A stretch of DNA of 64,000 nucleotides from Saccharina japonica (taxonomy: Eukaryota > Sar > Phaeophyceae > Laminariales > Laminariaceae), in assembly GCA_008828725.1 (NCBI GenBank), contig MEHQ01002427.1:458400-522399 (forward strand). Direction: 5' to 3'. The notes beneath the pieces are model-generated. The model saw only the letters and a list, made by a program, of their open reading frames with translations. It was not told the origin of the DNA and searched no databases. Shown here in pieces: positions 55,901 through 63,212 of the stretch (the first letter of the stretch is position 1; every line of letters starts with the position of its first letter). A program made the translations under genes and the position numbers.

Positions 55901-58677
55901 GTGTGATAGGGGCTTCGTTTTCTTCAGTGTGGGAATGTGCGGTAGTTTTATCGTTTTATTAGTTGCCTGCACCGAGCGGTTTTGGGAACACACTACTACG
56001 CACATGAGAATGTTGGGCTGATTTAGTTTTGCAAAAGTCATGAAAGGGTTATGCAGCATTTTTTTTTTTTCCGATTAGAGAAATGGCTTGACGTGGAATC
56101 TGCTGTCGCCCCCGCGACGGGTCGAGTCTGTCGCGTGGCAGCCGTGAGGTGAACCTCGTGCGATCTTTCACAGCCCTGCCTGTGTATGCTCGTAGGTCTG
56201 TTAGGAGAGGATGGGGAGGCTTTCTTGGCGTGGTAGAAAAGGAGGCGTTTTTTGGCGTGGAAATAGTGGACACTTTCTTGGCGTGGTGGGAGGGAAGGCT
56301 TTCTTGGGGTGGTAGCAAAGGAGGCTTTCGTGGCGTAAGGTAGGAGGGGAGGGTTTCTTGGCGTGGTAGGAACGGAGGGTTTTTGTGGCGTGGAAGGAGA
56401 TGCTTTCTTGGCGTGGGTGCGGTCGTCCTCACACGACGGTGACAATGCGTGCGTGGCTGTCCAATGAACGATCGAAGTCTAGTACCGTCTATTTTGTGCG
56501 TTCTTCCCACACGAAAGGTGATGAATGCATTCGTGGCTGTCCAATGAACGATCAGCATTCTGTAACCGTCTGTTTTGTTTTCGCCGGTTGGGTGGTTGGC
56601 TGGTTGTTTCGTGTCGTGCTCAAATGCTGATGTCTCCTCTGTGTCCGGCACCTCCCTCCGCCGCTTTTTGTTTTTTGTTGTCGTTTTGGTCAATGCCGTT
56701 GTCGCTGTTTTCATCGGCGTTGCCGTTTTTTTGTTCTTGCCCGTTACCCTTCGTGGTCGTTGTAACGTTAACGGCTATCTATGTATGTGTCCTGCACGCT
56801 TCCAGCTCAAATGCTCGAGCTGGCGAGACAGGGCGCGGTGTGGCTGCGCGAGTACGAAGGGTGGGGGGCGGGAGCGAGCGCGCCGGTCGTGGAGGAGGGA
56901 CAGGAGCCGCCGGAGATGCTGCGGCATTTGGAGCACCAAATTAGCGACGCGAGAGAGGTGGGTCCATTTGTTTCTTGCTTGAGAAAGAAGGCGATGGGGG
57001 TCACGGGGCGCGGGCGGAGAGGTTCGCGGAATAGCTCACACATGGGGAACAGATCACGATCTATCTGTGGATCGTTTAAGTTATATAGTTGCGTTATCTG
57101 TTTGTGGATCATCTAAGTTGTATATTTTCCGTCGTGAGGTGTCGTGCAAGAGCCGTAGGTATCATGCAGATCCCGCAAGATAAACATGTGCGCGAGAACT
57201 GTGGCGTACAGATCCCACCCAGAAAGTATGATCTAGATGATCCAGATCCACTACGCCAGGGAGCTATCTGCCCCGAAAGATCTACTGTAGATCATTAAAT
57301 GGGGATCTGTTTGATCTGTCCGGTCACAGGAATCTGTCTGATCTGTCCGGTGATAAGGATCTGTCTGATCTGTACGGTGATGGGGATCTATCTGATCTGT
57401 AGTGATGGGGATATGTCTGATCTGTCCGGTGATGGGGATATATCTGATCTGTCCGGTGATGGGGATCTATCTGCTCTGTACGGTGATGGGGATCTATTTG
57501 ATCTGTACGGTGATGGAGACCTATCTGATCTGTACGGTGACGAGGGCCTATCTGATCTGTTCGGAGTGTATCGAATACTTTCTGGTTTCTGAGGCGCCGC
57601 CGCGCTCGCGAATCTCGTTGCTTGAAGATAGGTCTCTCGCGCGTTGCCTGTCGCTTTGCACACCGCCATCGAAGCGACATACCTGGTAAGTATCGAAGGT
57701 AGGTATCATAGGTAGATAGTAGGTTACGCTTAGGTAGAGCACACTCCTTTATATAGGGCGGACGAGTGGCAACGGAAATTGGTTGTGCACCACGCTCGTG
57801 TGTCAGACCAGCGCCGAGAGAGACAGAGAGCGTTGGTTCACACCCCCATTGTATTTGGTCACCAGGGCCCTTCACGAGTCATGACCCGGCGCGCGGGTTG
57901 GGCCAGGAACTTTTCGAAACACCGCGGGTCGAATAGGGTCGGTAGGTAATTTTTCAGGCTCTCACGGATCGGGTCGCACCACCTTTACTCTCCCCGACCC
58001 AACCTGACCCGCGAGCTTTGACCCGACCCATGAACAGCCCTGGCTATCTATATACTGTACAGCAGTGTTTCCGAGGTCTGATACTGCGCGTACCAAGCTA
58101 CACACATCAGTGTTTACGACGTCTCATACTGCGAGTACTGGGCTGTACCTAGTATTGTTGAGGTTTGATGTTGAGAATCCTGACTGCGAACCTATGAGTA
58201 GAATAGTGATGCTGCCCCGAGTACATAATACCCCCCCGCCTCTCCCACCTCAAGTCGATCAATGTCGATGTGGTTATACGCCATTAACCGTTGCCCCCCG
58301 AAACATTCGCCCTTCGTTAGTTAACCCATTACTCGTAGCATTTGGGGGGGGGGGGGGGGGGCGAGGGGGGGCGTACTCATTTGTTGCTTGCCTTAGTCAT
58401 TTGACCATTGACCACGCATCCCTTCCGAGACGGAGCACCGTTCCTACTCCTAATAGAGACACCTCCAACATTTGGGCGCTCTTTTTTGGGGGGGGGGGGG
58501 AATAGTGTATGTAGGAACATTTTGTATTATACGTAGTCAAATAGAAAGGGTTACGTAAAAAGAGTCGGAATAAGTGTGGGGCGATATTTTGTAATACAAA
58601 AAGCGTTACGACAAAGTACTTGGAATTAGTGTAAGATTATCTTGCAGTAATTAAAAAAAAAGTTACGTGACACTACT

Positions 58678-58739
<62 letters not shown>

Positions 58740-61700
58740 TGACCCACCCCCTCCTTGAAACACCCTCTCCCTTTTTTTGGCCTTCCCCGTCGCCCAGCCT
58801 CCCGTATACGGGGATCTCAGCTCTCCGTCCCCGCCCCCAACGGCGTTGCGCTCGTCCGTGGGAGGGTCGGGGTCATCCTTCATGCCCTGCGCGACGCCCT
58901 CGACGCACGGCGGCGGCTCTCGCGCGCCGATGCTGTCGCCCTCGGAGACCCCCACGCTGTCTCCGGCGGGACCCAGCCCTTCCCCCGGCGGCGTCAACTT
59001 CTCGCCGTACGGCTGCGGAGTTTCTCCCGCGGGCGCGCTGTTCCCGTACCCGACGATATCTCCGGCGGGATCGACGGCTGTGTCGCCCACGACTGTGCAC
59101 AGGCTGGGGGGCGAGAGCTCGGCGTCTAGGAGATGTTCGATGACGTCTGCTGCGGAGATGGACGAGGAGGAGGACGACGGGGGTTGCTTGATAATGGGGC
59201 TTTCTGCCTTAGGGGAGGAGCGACCGGAGCCCCTGCTCGGGGTACCCCCGGGGCGGGTGGGTGTAGGCGGTGTGGGGGAGGGGGAGTATTTCTTTTGTTT
59301 TTGAACCTCTAAGTGTAGGTAAAGAGTTTAGGGGCGGGGGCGACCCGCTTCCGCGGCTGTTCGAGCTTGCGGATGAGCTGGGGGGGCAGGGTGCTAGTGG
59401 GTTGCGCTGGAGCCAGCTGACCGTGTTTGATGACCAGGTGAGAGTGTGTGTTGGGAGTGTTGCGTGTGTGTTTTGCTTTTGTGGCGTTGTTTGGAGGGGA
59501 GAGTGGTCGCGCTTTGCCTCACTACTATTTCATGTCTACTTGATAGTGTCCGTGGGCGTAAATATGTAGGGAACGTTGCGGTATGAATATGAAAACGAAA
59601 CAGTCCTTACTTTTCCGCCCAGGGGGCTGCTGGTACGTATGTAACAGTGCGGTACAGCAGTACAGGACACCTGCATACTAAAAGACTAAGAACACGTATA
59701 CGTATGATATATACGAAGACTAAGAACACCTGCTAAGCATATCTACTAAGAACACGAGCGCTAAGAAAGCCAGGCGGATATTGTACAGGGAAATGACGGG
59801 CGCGTGTTCGCCCCGCCAATAAACACTGCGGCACAGAACAGGATACACGCTAAGGAAAAAGAGACACTATGAAAACCAGGCTGAACATTGACAGGAGATT
59901 TAAGAAATTCGGGAACCGTTGTTACCGAAAAGTTGTGTAGAAAGCACCCTTTCCCAACTAAGAACTACAGCCTTGCCTTACCCAGCTCTTTTTTTTCACG
60001 CTCGTACATAGTATATAGGCATCCTGTACTGCTGTGTACCTGGTACGTATGACGGAAATGTAAGGACCGCTTGGTATTCCTATTTATGTGTAAATGGTCC
60101 TTATTTTTCCGCCCAGAGTGGGAGCTTCTCAGACCGAGAACGTTGCCTGGTGCGGGTGTCATACAGTACCTCCACTAGAGCAGTATTTGCGCGCGTGGCG
60201 GCATGATTGCGCCGCGCGGGGTCATGCTTGCGTGGTGGGGTGGGGGGAGGTGGAGCATGGGGTCGTCTCTTTTGTGTTTTGGTGTGTCGTCGGCTTCGAG
60301 GGTATTATTTATACAGGGCTGTGCTGAATGTGCTCTCATTTGATGTCTTCCAGTTGTGCTTTGTGTCGAGCGCGTTTTTGTTGTGTAGTTCGGTTGGTGA
60401 ATAATTATATACGAGCAAATGCTATTGTTTTGTAGTTTTGATGGCGCCAAAAAAAGGTGCTGTACCCCTTTCGAGTTGCCTGAACAGTCCGACGCACGAA
60501 ACCCATACGCCGTCTGTAAAGGCACACAAGGTGGCAACAGTTTCAAATATTCTTACTGCGCGAGTTCCTAAATAGCTACAGCAAGCTAAAAATTCTCGAG
60601 TGCATGAAAGGGAGGGAACGACGGAGGGAGGAGATTTATCTCTTCTGAAGGCCGGCGAGCTTTGAGGAGGAGTGATTGAACGCTCTCCGCACCATCCCAC
60701 GCTTGGGCTGACCGAGATTCGCGTGTTCCTGTGTGTGTCCGCCCGCGCGGTTGCACGGCCTCCACGATAACACGACGCACCCGCTCTAAGAGGGGGTAGC
60801 TTACAACATACTCGAGATCACATCGTTGAGGGTCATCACTCCGTGTACGCGACGGATAGCACTAGCCCTACCAAAACCCTATTGATAGTACGTCGAATTT
60901 TCCTCAATCCACCAGTGGTTGTATGGCGTTAGTCTCTTGGTTGACACGCCCTGTGTCATGAGACAAGTAGTGTAGAAATAACCCCCCAAGCCTTAGCCCA
61001 TCAGAGACCCAACCACCCAATGTGTATAAAGCGTTACAGCAGTGGGCAGCCATTGATCAGGCAAAAGTAGAGGTATGGCAGGCCAAATCGGCTTGTCCCG
61101 ACTTTAACCTCAATATGGCGTCCAAGCGATTTCTCCCGCTTTCAAGGCCGGTTTCGGCCTTGGCCCCGAGCGATTTCTCCCGCTTTAGAGCCGATTTTAG
61201 GCCTTATCCCCGAGTAAGGGCGCGTGTGGTCTTAAATCGGGATAAAAAGCAAAAGTAAATAAGCGGTTTCGGCCTTATCCCCGAGCGATTTCTCCCGCTT
61301 TAGAGCCAATTTTCAGCCTCATCCCCGAGTTATGGGCATGTGTGGCCTTAAATCGGGATGAGGCAAAAGTAGCAATACGTGGTTTCGGCCTTATCCCCGA
61401 GCGATTTCTCCCGCTTTAAGGCCAATTTTTGGCCTTATCCCCGAGTTGAGGGCATGTGTGGCCTTAAATCGGGATGAGGCAAAAGTAGCAATACGTGGTT
61501 TCGGCCTTATCCCCGAGCGATTTATCCCGCTTTAAGGCCGATTTTTGGCCTTATCCCCGAGTTAAGGGCATGTGTGGCCTTAAATCGGGATGAGGCAAAA
61601 GTAACAATAAGTGTTTTCGGTCTTATCCCCGAGCGATTTATCCCGCTATAAGGCTGATTTTTGGCCTTATCCCCGAGTTGAGGGCATGTGTGGCCTTTAA

Positions 61701-63212
61701 TCGGGATGAGGCAAAAGTAACAATACACGGTTTCGGCCTTAAACCCCGAGTAAGGGCGCGTGTGGCCTTAAATCGGGATGAGGCAAAAGTAACAATAAGC
61801 GGTTTCGGCCTTATCCCCGAGTTAAGGGCATGTGTGGCCTTAAATCGGGATAAATAAGGCAAAACTATCAATTAAGGCAGGTTCTACTGCCTTGTCCCAC
61901 ACCTGCCCTAATGCGGGGTACCCACTGCTGTATTTTGTCAGCCTTTTTCTGGAGTATGTGGCGAGCTCTGCTGCCCTCTGTGCACACGGTGGTGGTGGTC
62001 CCCTGTCTTTTTTTCTTTCTTTTTTTGTCTACACGAAATAGACCAGGGTAAGACTTGTCTTGTGTATATATACCAGGTAGGTATATATATATACGTGTCC
62101 GTGCTGCCTGCCTTTCTTCGTCATTGTGGGGTTGCTGACGTCCTGTACCCTCCCATCGGCCGTCGGCTCTTTTCGGCTTTTGGCGCCTCTGCTGCTGCTG
62201 CTCTGCTTCTGCTGCGTCTGGCTCGCAGGACTTGGTGCCGCAGTGCTGCTTCCTCCTGGTGCCGCCAGGCGAGCAGAACTTCCTCTGGGTGGGGAAGGCT
62301 TTCGCGGGGTCTCACCCGTCGGTAAGAGCTAGACTATAATCACGGACATGTTATTATAGTTGGCGTGTGCAGAAGTCCCGTGCGTGTACAACAGTCGTAC
62401 GTGCAAAGTTGCGTTTGCCAAGCGGTAGTGGGTGTGCCTTCCGCTGCTGCAGCCTTGTGGTGCTTGCTGCGGCCGTAGGCTTTCTTTCAGCGTTATGCGT
62501 GAAGCCCTGGGCTTGCGGAGCCCTGGACTTTGGTTGCGTCCTTGGGCTTGCAGCAATAGTCTTGCGGGTTTGTCTCGCGCGGCTGGCTGCCTCTTGAGTG
62601 TGTTAGGAGTATTTGTGGAGTGTGTGTGTTAAGGTGACTTCATTACTGTCGCAGCCTCGATGTTGTGGTGTCGACGTTACCAACCCTTCTCTTCTTGAGA
62701 AAGAGGTGGGTCGGACGGATTATGCCTGTTATGCTCCTAAAAAAGTCCAATTATGCTACGTACTTGAATGTTAGAAAAAAAAAAAGTAATCATGTTACTT
62801 GAGGCTCTTTCAAATTTAAATGAAGGCCCAATTATTCTGAATGCTATGCCAGCATAAACGGACACTTGGTGCATGTAAGCCTAGCGATCATGCGGCACGA
62901 AACCACAGCGCGAAGTCTCAATCAACCCGCCCCCCTCCCGCGCGCGCCCGTTGCTGTATCCCCACCCCCCTGTCTGCCGCGCGCCTCGTAAAAACAATCC
63001 CTCCCCCCCCCGTTCCCCCCTTCCTTAAGCTTGGAAACCTTAGCCTTCCGCAGATCCAGTCGCTGGCGAGAGAAGTTGCGGTTCGAGACGCGAGGAGGCA
63101 ATCGGGCCGAGTTATCCCGGGACCTTCGGATGTGGAGACGGCTGTGATCCTAGTGGGCGACGGGAACGAGCCGCCCGAGTGGTGGTCGTCGTTCGAGCGG
63201 GGGTATGCGTAG
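33925..63212 (+). CDS. Plant-MKP1-type MAP kinase phosphatase with gelsolin-like modules (10 exons, about 890 aa)
   Basis: Dual-specificity phosphatase that would dephosphorylate Thr and Tyr in the activation loop of MAP kinases. Exons: 33925-34335, 45918-46043, 48367-48515, 52628-52778, 54734-55604, 56806-56957, 58798-59256 (end uncertain), about 59327-59437, 62229-62321 and 63054-63212. Residues about 130-280 form the phosphatase domain: KFRYECSE|VSGSFMFVSG, GITHIINCAG, general-acid candidate Asp about 192 in NFYDHRTED, catalytic loop HCVQGVSRS (Cys about 223, Arg about 229) and GFICSLLEWQRR. As in Arabidopsis MKP1, a HSPLFPNDLVLK block and a gelsolin-like module (LDPRGCFLLVAP ... VDVFVWKGSQS) follow. 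Here that module is interrupted by some 220 Ser/Pro/Ala-rich residues. A second module (DLVPQCCFLLVPPGEQNFLW, then a VILVGDGNEPPEWWSSFERG end) closes the protein. Many S/T-P sites suggest control by MAP kinases (inference). The family call is firm. Confidence 0.87.
37405..37560 (+). repeat. Dispersed repeat G, copy 1
   Basis: About 150 bp nearly identical to 49045-49202: TTCTTCACATTAAACCTTCC, CTACCCGTCGACATCCAGCA, AAAAAGGTACCAGTTCTGTG and GTCACAAAAC. A diverged fragment is at 39148-39215. Confidence 0.85.
38120..38151. repeat. Poly-A run
   Basis: About 32 uninterrupted A in MKP1-like intron 1. Confidence 0.95.
39366..39545 (+). repeat. Dispersed repeat H, copy 1
   Basis: Shares TTTTGTTGGCGCCAAAAGGA / TGATGGCGCCAAAA, CCCCTTTCGAGTT and the following 130 bp (ACACAAG, AGTTCC-like blocks) with 60433-60590. 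Confidence 0.6.
40092..40421. mobile_element. Foldback MITE (40151-40359) with TTA ends and long flanking direct repeats
   Basis: Near-perfect hairpin: GGGCCCGTATTAACGAAGA at 40151 and its inverse ending at 40359, with interior arms TTTTCATTGGTC and CACCAGCACCAAA also inverted. TTA flanks both ends. GGGCCCGT termini plus a TTA duplication are typical of PIF/Harbinger (Tourist-like) elements. Outside lie two direct copies of about 58 bp (40092-40150 and 40363-40421), containing TTGTTACGAATATTTTTATA and CCAACTACATGACGTATTA. Confidence 0.8.
40517..40597. mobile_element. TTAA-type MITE, variant
   Basis: TTAAGAACTGGTCCCACGAA to CAGCCCTCAATTGGGTTTAA; same variant as at 23812 and 26659. Confidence 0.7.
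40840..41230 (+). repeat. GGTACGGCC/GGTACCGG array
   Basis: Imperfect units of about 40 bp, with TTCGGTACGGCCGCAATACC and CTACCGAACTTTAG, merging into GATACCGGTACCCGACACTT units. Confidence 0.75.
42839..42938. mobile_element. TIR element, family C (copy 1)
   Basis: Left CGGGGGACCATAGTAAATAG, right GTCCTATTTACTATGGCACC; about 100 bp. Confidence 0.8.
43713..43870. mobile_element. TIR element, family E (copy 1)
   Basis: Left TGGTCCCTCTATAGTGCCGG, right GGCACCACCATAGGGACCA in inverted orientation. Interior AGTGCCGGTATTGTTGGCTG is shared with 48170-48200. Confidence 0.65.
43868..43936. repeat. (ACT)n/(CTA)n microsatellite
   Basis: About 22 ACT units next to the family E right end. Confidence 0.9.
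44645..44810 (+). repeat. GCTTGCTG/GCTCTGGCTT minisatellite
   Basis: Irregular GCTTGCTGGCTTGCTGGC and GACTGCTCTGGCTTGCT units; gives Leu/Ala or Ser/Gln-rich spurious frames. Confidence 0.85.
45325..45615. mobile_element. AGATCAT-type TIR element (family F), unexpanded copy
   Basis: Ends are inverted: CTACAGATAGATCAGATAGA on the left, ATGATCTATCTGTAGATCAT on the right. The interior has only a few TGTATGATC units (45420-45450), the seed of the satellite that is expanded at 27.7 kb. Confidence 0.7.
45631..45727. mobile_element. TTAA-type MITE, family A (best preserved copy)
   Basis: 97 bp hairpin with TTAA at both ends. Arms of about 36 bp: TTAACCCTTTTAGAACTGC, then AGTCCCGTTATGGGGAC on the left and the inverse with one mismatch on the right. 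CCC...GGG just inside TTAA is the piggyBac superfamily pattern. Confidence 0.85.
45918..46043 (+). CDS. MKP1-like exon 2 (start of phosphatase domain)
   Basis: Encodes residues 138-179: VSGSFMFVSGEDAAKQQGL, then GITHIINCAGPQCPNYLEY. This matches the VYVGG...GITHVLNC start of plant MKP1. The acceptor is CTCGCTTAAG|GTA and the donor is GAATAT|GTGAGA, phase 0. Confidence 0.87.
46611..46723. mobile_element. TIR element, family C (copy 2)
   Basis: GGAGGACCATAGTAAATAGG to TAGTGTTTACTATGGCCCCC. Confidence 0.8.
46898..47072. mobile_element. TIR element, family D (copy 1)
   Basis: Left AGTACAGGACACCTATTAAT then AATAAGAAACAGG; right CCTGTTTCTTATTAGGTGTC then CTGTACT. It encodes nothing; 175 bp. Confidence 0.8.
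47278..47383. mobile_element. TIR element, family C (copy 3)
   Basis: GGGGGACCATAGTAAACACT to GTCCTGTTTACTATGGCCCT. Confidence 0.8.
48130..48223. mobile_element. TIR element, family E (partial copy 2)
   Basis: GTGTGGCAGTGTGCGGAGTA, TAGTGCCGGTATTGTTGCCT and ACAGAGGGACCA. Confidence 0.55.
48367..48515 (+). CDS. MKP1-like exon 3 (catalytic loop)
   Basis: Encodes residues 180-229: FLRLNFYDHRTEDVAWFIYN and RILVHCVQGVSR. The codon of the catalytic-loop Arg is split by the intron (AG|G). The acceptor is GTCGCGCAG|ACC and the donor is TTTCCAG|GTGAGC, phase 2. Confidence 0.9.
49045..49202 (+). repeat. Dispersed repeat G, copy 2
   Basis: Same segment and same orientation as 37405-37560, in another intron of the same gene. 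Confidence 0.85.
49855..50550 (+). repeat. Two direct copies of a roughly 150-bp repeat
   Basis: Copies at 49855-49990 and 50428-50550 share ATTCGGAATTCGGAGATGCC, ACTTGATGGAGG and ACGCGTTCGG. Sequence between them matches 37955-38130 (GACCCCGGATCTGAG and flanks). Confidence 0.75.
50926..51410 (+). repeat. 240-bp tandem duplication including family R1
   Basis: Two units, each with TTATTTTGTTATCTTAGGAG or the TTGTTTTG variant, GGTGGCCACAGGCGGCGAAA, TGAGCGCCCAAGTGTTGGAG and the R1 core TGGTCAATGGTCAAATGAC, ending in a C run of about 20. Nearly identical, so recent. Confidence 0.9.
52095..52512 (+). repeat. 43-bp-unit tandem array with an inverted first unit
   Basis: About nine units of AGTAGGTTATCCCTTCGGCC then CAATAGGCTGACTTGAGTAGAGC. 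The first unit (52095-52135) is in the opposite orientation. Confidence 0.9.
52628..52778 (+). CDS. MKP1-like exon 4 (end of phosphatase domain)
   Basis: Encodes SCTLAIAWLMLTTGVDYDEA and GFICSLLEWQRRRQQ. The leading Ser completes the HCxxGxSRS signature. The acceptor is CGCCCAG|G and the donor is CAGCAG|GTGCGT, restoring phase 0. Confidence 0.9.
52932..53031. mobile_element. TTAA-type MITE, family A
   Basis: TTAACCCCTTTTAGTCCTGC to GTGCAGTCCAGACCTTAA, 100 bp, TTAA at both ends. Confidence 0.7.
53135..53345. repeat. GGGTCGGGTC-rich dispersed element, copy 1
   Basis: Starts TTCAGGACTGTTCACGGGT, with GGTCGGGTCGGGTCGGGT and CCTGACCCGACCC runs. Its inverse is found at 57875-58045. Confidence 0.7.
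53925..54215 (-). mobile_element. TIR element, family B (empty TTAA site)
   Basis: In reverse: GCGGTAGAGGTGCACCATGT, TTCTGAGGGTGGTCACTTGA, CAATTTTGGGTTAAGGTAAG with a single TTAA, AGGTATACCTCTACCTCTAT and CGTAGCACGCGTC. The two ends resemble each other inverted. Confidence 0.65.
54734..55604 (+). CDS. MKP1-like exon 5 (first gelsolin-like module, split by an insert)
   Basis: Encodes residues 280-569. It starts PPSSPLLYRTAWHSPLFPND, then LDPRGCFLLVAPRG near 320, then a very Ala/Ser/Pro/Gly-rich stretch with repeated RTPEG, WTPEG, RTPDG and PTPEK motifs. It ends with VVDVFVWKGSQSN, the strand that should follow the first one directly in a gelsolin fold. The donor AATC|GTGAGT leaves phase 1. 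Confidence 0.82.
55630..55790 (+). repeat. Dispersed repeat, family R1
   Basis: GCGTACTCGTTTGTTGCTTG, CCATTGACCACGCATCCCTT and CACCGTTCCTACTCC, flanked by G and C runs. Confidence 0.8.
56215..56420 (+). repeat. TTTCTTGGCGTGG minisatellite
   Basis: Eight irregular units GGCTTTCTTGGCGTGGTAG with A/G-rich spacers. Confidence 0.85.
56806..56957 (+). CDS. MKP1-like exon 6 (gelsolin-like helix)
   Basis: Encodes QMLELARQGAVWLREYEGWG and the acidic PVVEEGQEPPEMLRHLEHQ, which correspond to the helix and last strand of a gelsolin-like module. The acceptor is CTTCCAG|CT and the donor is GAGAGAG|GTGGGT, restoring phase 0. Confidence 0.8.
57040..57575 (+). mobile_element. AGATCAT-type TIR element (family F) expanded by a 24-bp minisatellite
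   Basis: 57040-57298 resembles the non-satellite part of family F (CGTCGTGAGGTGTCGTGCA, AGATCCCACCCAG, TGATCTAGATGATC). It continues into about 11 units of GTGATGGGGATCTATCTGAT then CTGT (57299-57570), a different unit from that at 27.7 kb. Confidence 0.65.
57875..58045. repeat. GGGTCGGGTC-rich dispersed element, copy 2 (inverted)
   Basis: Ends GACCCGACCCATGAACAGCC, the inverse of the 53135 copy, with TTTTCGAAACACC matching GGTTTCGAAAA. Confidence 0.65.
58345..58490 (+). repeat. Dispersed repeat, family R1
   Basis: G run, GCGTACTCATTTGTTGCTTG, CATTGACCACGCATCCCTTC, GGAGCACCGTTCCTACTCCT, AATAGAGACACCTCCAACAT, G run. Confidence 0.85.
58679..58739. repeat. Poly-C run of about 60
   Basis: An uninterrupted C run that ends about 58 bp before the exon 7 acceptor. 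Its exact length is likely unreliable in any assembly. Confidence 0.95.
58798..59256 (+). CDS. MKP1-like exon 7 (Ser/Pro-rich linker)
   Basis: Encodes about 153 residues, starting PPVYGDLSSPSPPPTALRSS. It has many S-P and T-P sites (LSPSETPTLSPAGPSPSP) and an acidic DEEEDD patch. The acceptor CGCCCAG|CCT lies about 58 bp after a pure C run of some 60 bases. The 3' end is uncertain: CGG|GTGGGT at 59256 is the best donor, with others at 59260 and 59269. Confidence 0.65.
59327..59437 (+). CDS. MKP1-like exon 8
   Basis: Encodes DPLPRLFELADELGGQGASG and LRWSQLTVFDDQ in frame with exon 9; the donor is GACCAG|GTGAGA. The acceptor is ambiguous among AGs at 59313, 59318, 59326 and 59331. Only 59326 is in phase with exon 7 ending at 59256, which gives a 70-bp intron. 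A transcript would settle this. Confidence 0.6.
59660..60030. mobile_element. TIR element, family D (longer copy 2)
   Basis: Left AGTACAGGACACCTGCATAC, right TATATAGGCATCCTGTACTG. Interior AAGAAATTCGGGAACCGTTG and GTAGAAAGCACCCTTTCCCA align with the 46.9 kb copy. About 370 bp against 175 bp. Confidence 0.7.
60433..60590 (+). repeat. Dispersed repeat H, copy 2
   Basis: Diverged copy of 39366-39545, same orientation. Confidence 0.6.
61110..61860 (+). repeat. 117-bp-unit tandem array
   Basis: Six to seven units, the last ones truncated: TTTCGGCCTTATCCCCGAGC, GATTTCTCCCGCTTTAAGGC, GGCATGTGTGGCCTTAAATC and GGGATGAGGCAAAAGTA. TTTCGGCCTTATCCCCGAG recurs twice per unit in slightly different form, so an older half-unit duplication is likely. 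Confidence 0.92.
62229..62321 (+). CDS. MKP1-like exon 9 (second gelsolin-like strand pair)
   Basis: Encodes 31 residues, DLVPQCCFLLVPPGEQNFLW followed by VGKAFAGSHPS, close to the core FIIQ..IYIWVG pattern of gelsolin-like modules. The acceptor is GGCTCGCAG|GAC and the donor is CCGTCG|GTAAGA, phase 0. Confidence 0.83.
63054..63212 (+). CDS. MKP1-like exon 10 (C-terminus and stop)
   Basis: Encodes IQSLAREVAVRDARRQSG and VILVGDGNEPPEWWSSFERG, ending YA and TAG at 63210-63212. It matches the V.EGDEP..YWD.F end of plant MKP1 gelsolin-like regions. The acceptor is CTTCCGCAG|ATC. Confidence 0.87.
   Translation: MQSLAREVAVRDARRQSGRVIPGPSDVETAVILVGDGNEPPEWWSSFERGYA

Larger units (their letters stand above)
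55605..56805 (+). other. MKP1-like intron 5
   Basis: Family R1 copy at 55630-55790 and a TTCTTGGCGTGG minisatellite at 56215-56420 (units of about 28 bp with variable spacing). Confidence 0.7.
59438..62228 (+). other. MKP1-like intron 8
   Basis: Family D element (59660-60030), dispersed repeat H (60433-60590) and a 117-bp-unit array (61110-61860). Minus-strand frames inside the array are translated repeat. Confidence 0.7.

Noticed and set aside
60586..60780. 64-codon minus frame in MKP1-like intron 8
   Set aside because: Partly overlaps dispersed repeat H and has no recognisable domain.
61522..61871. Minus-strand repeated peptide frames (ATHALNSGIRPK)
   Set aside because: Translated 117-bp tandem repeat without splice or start context.
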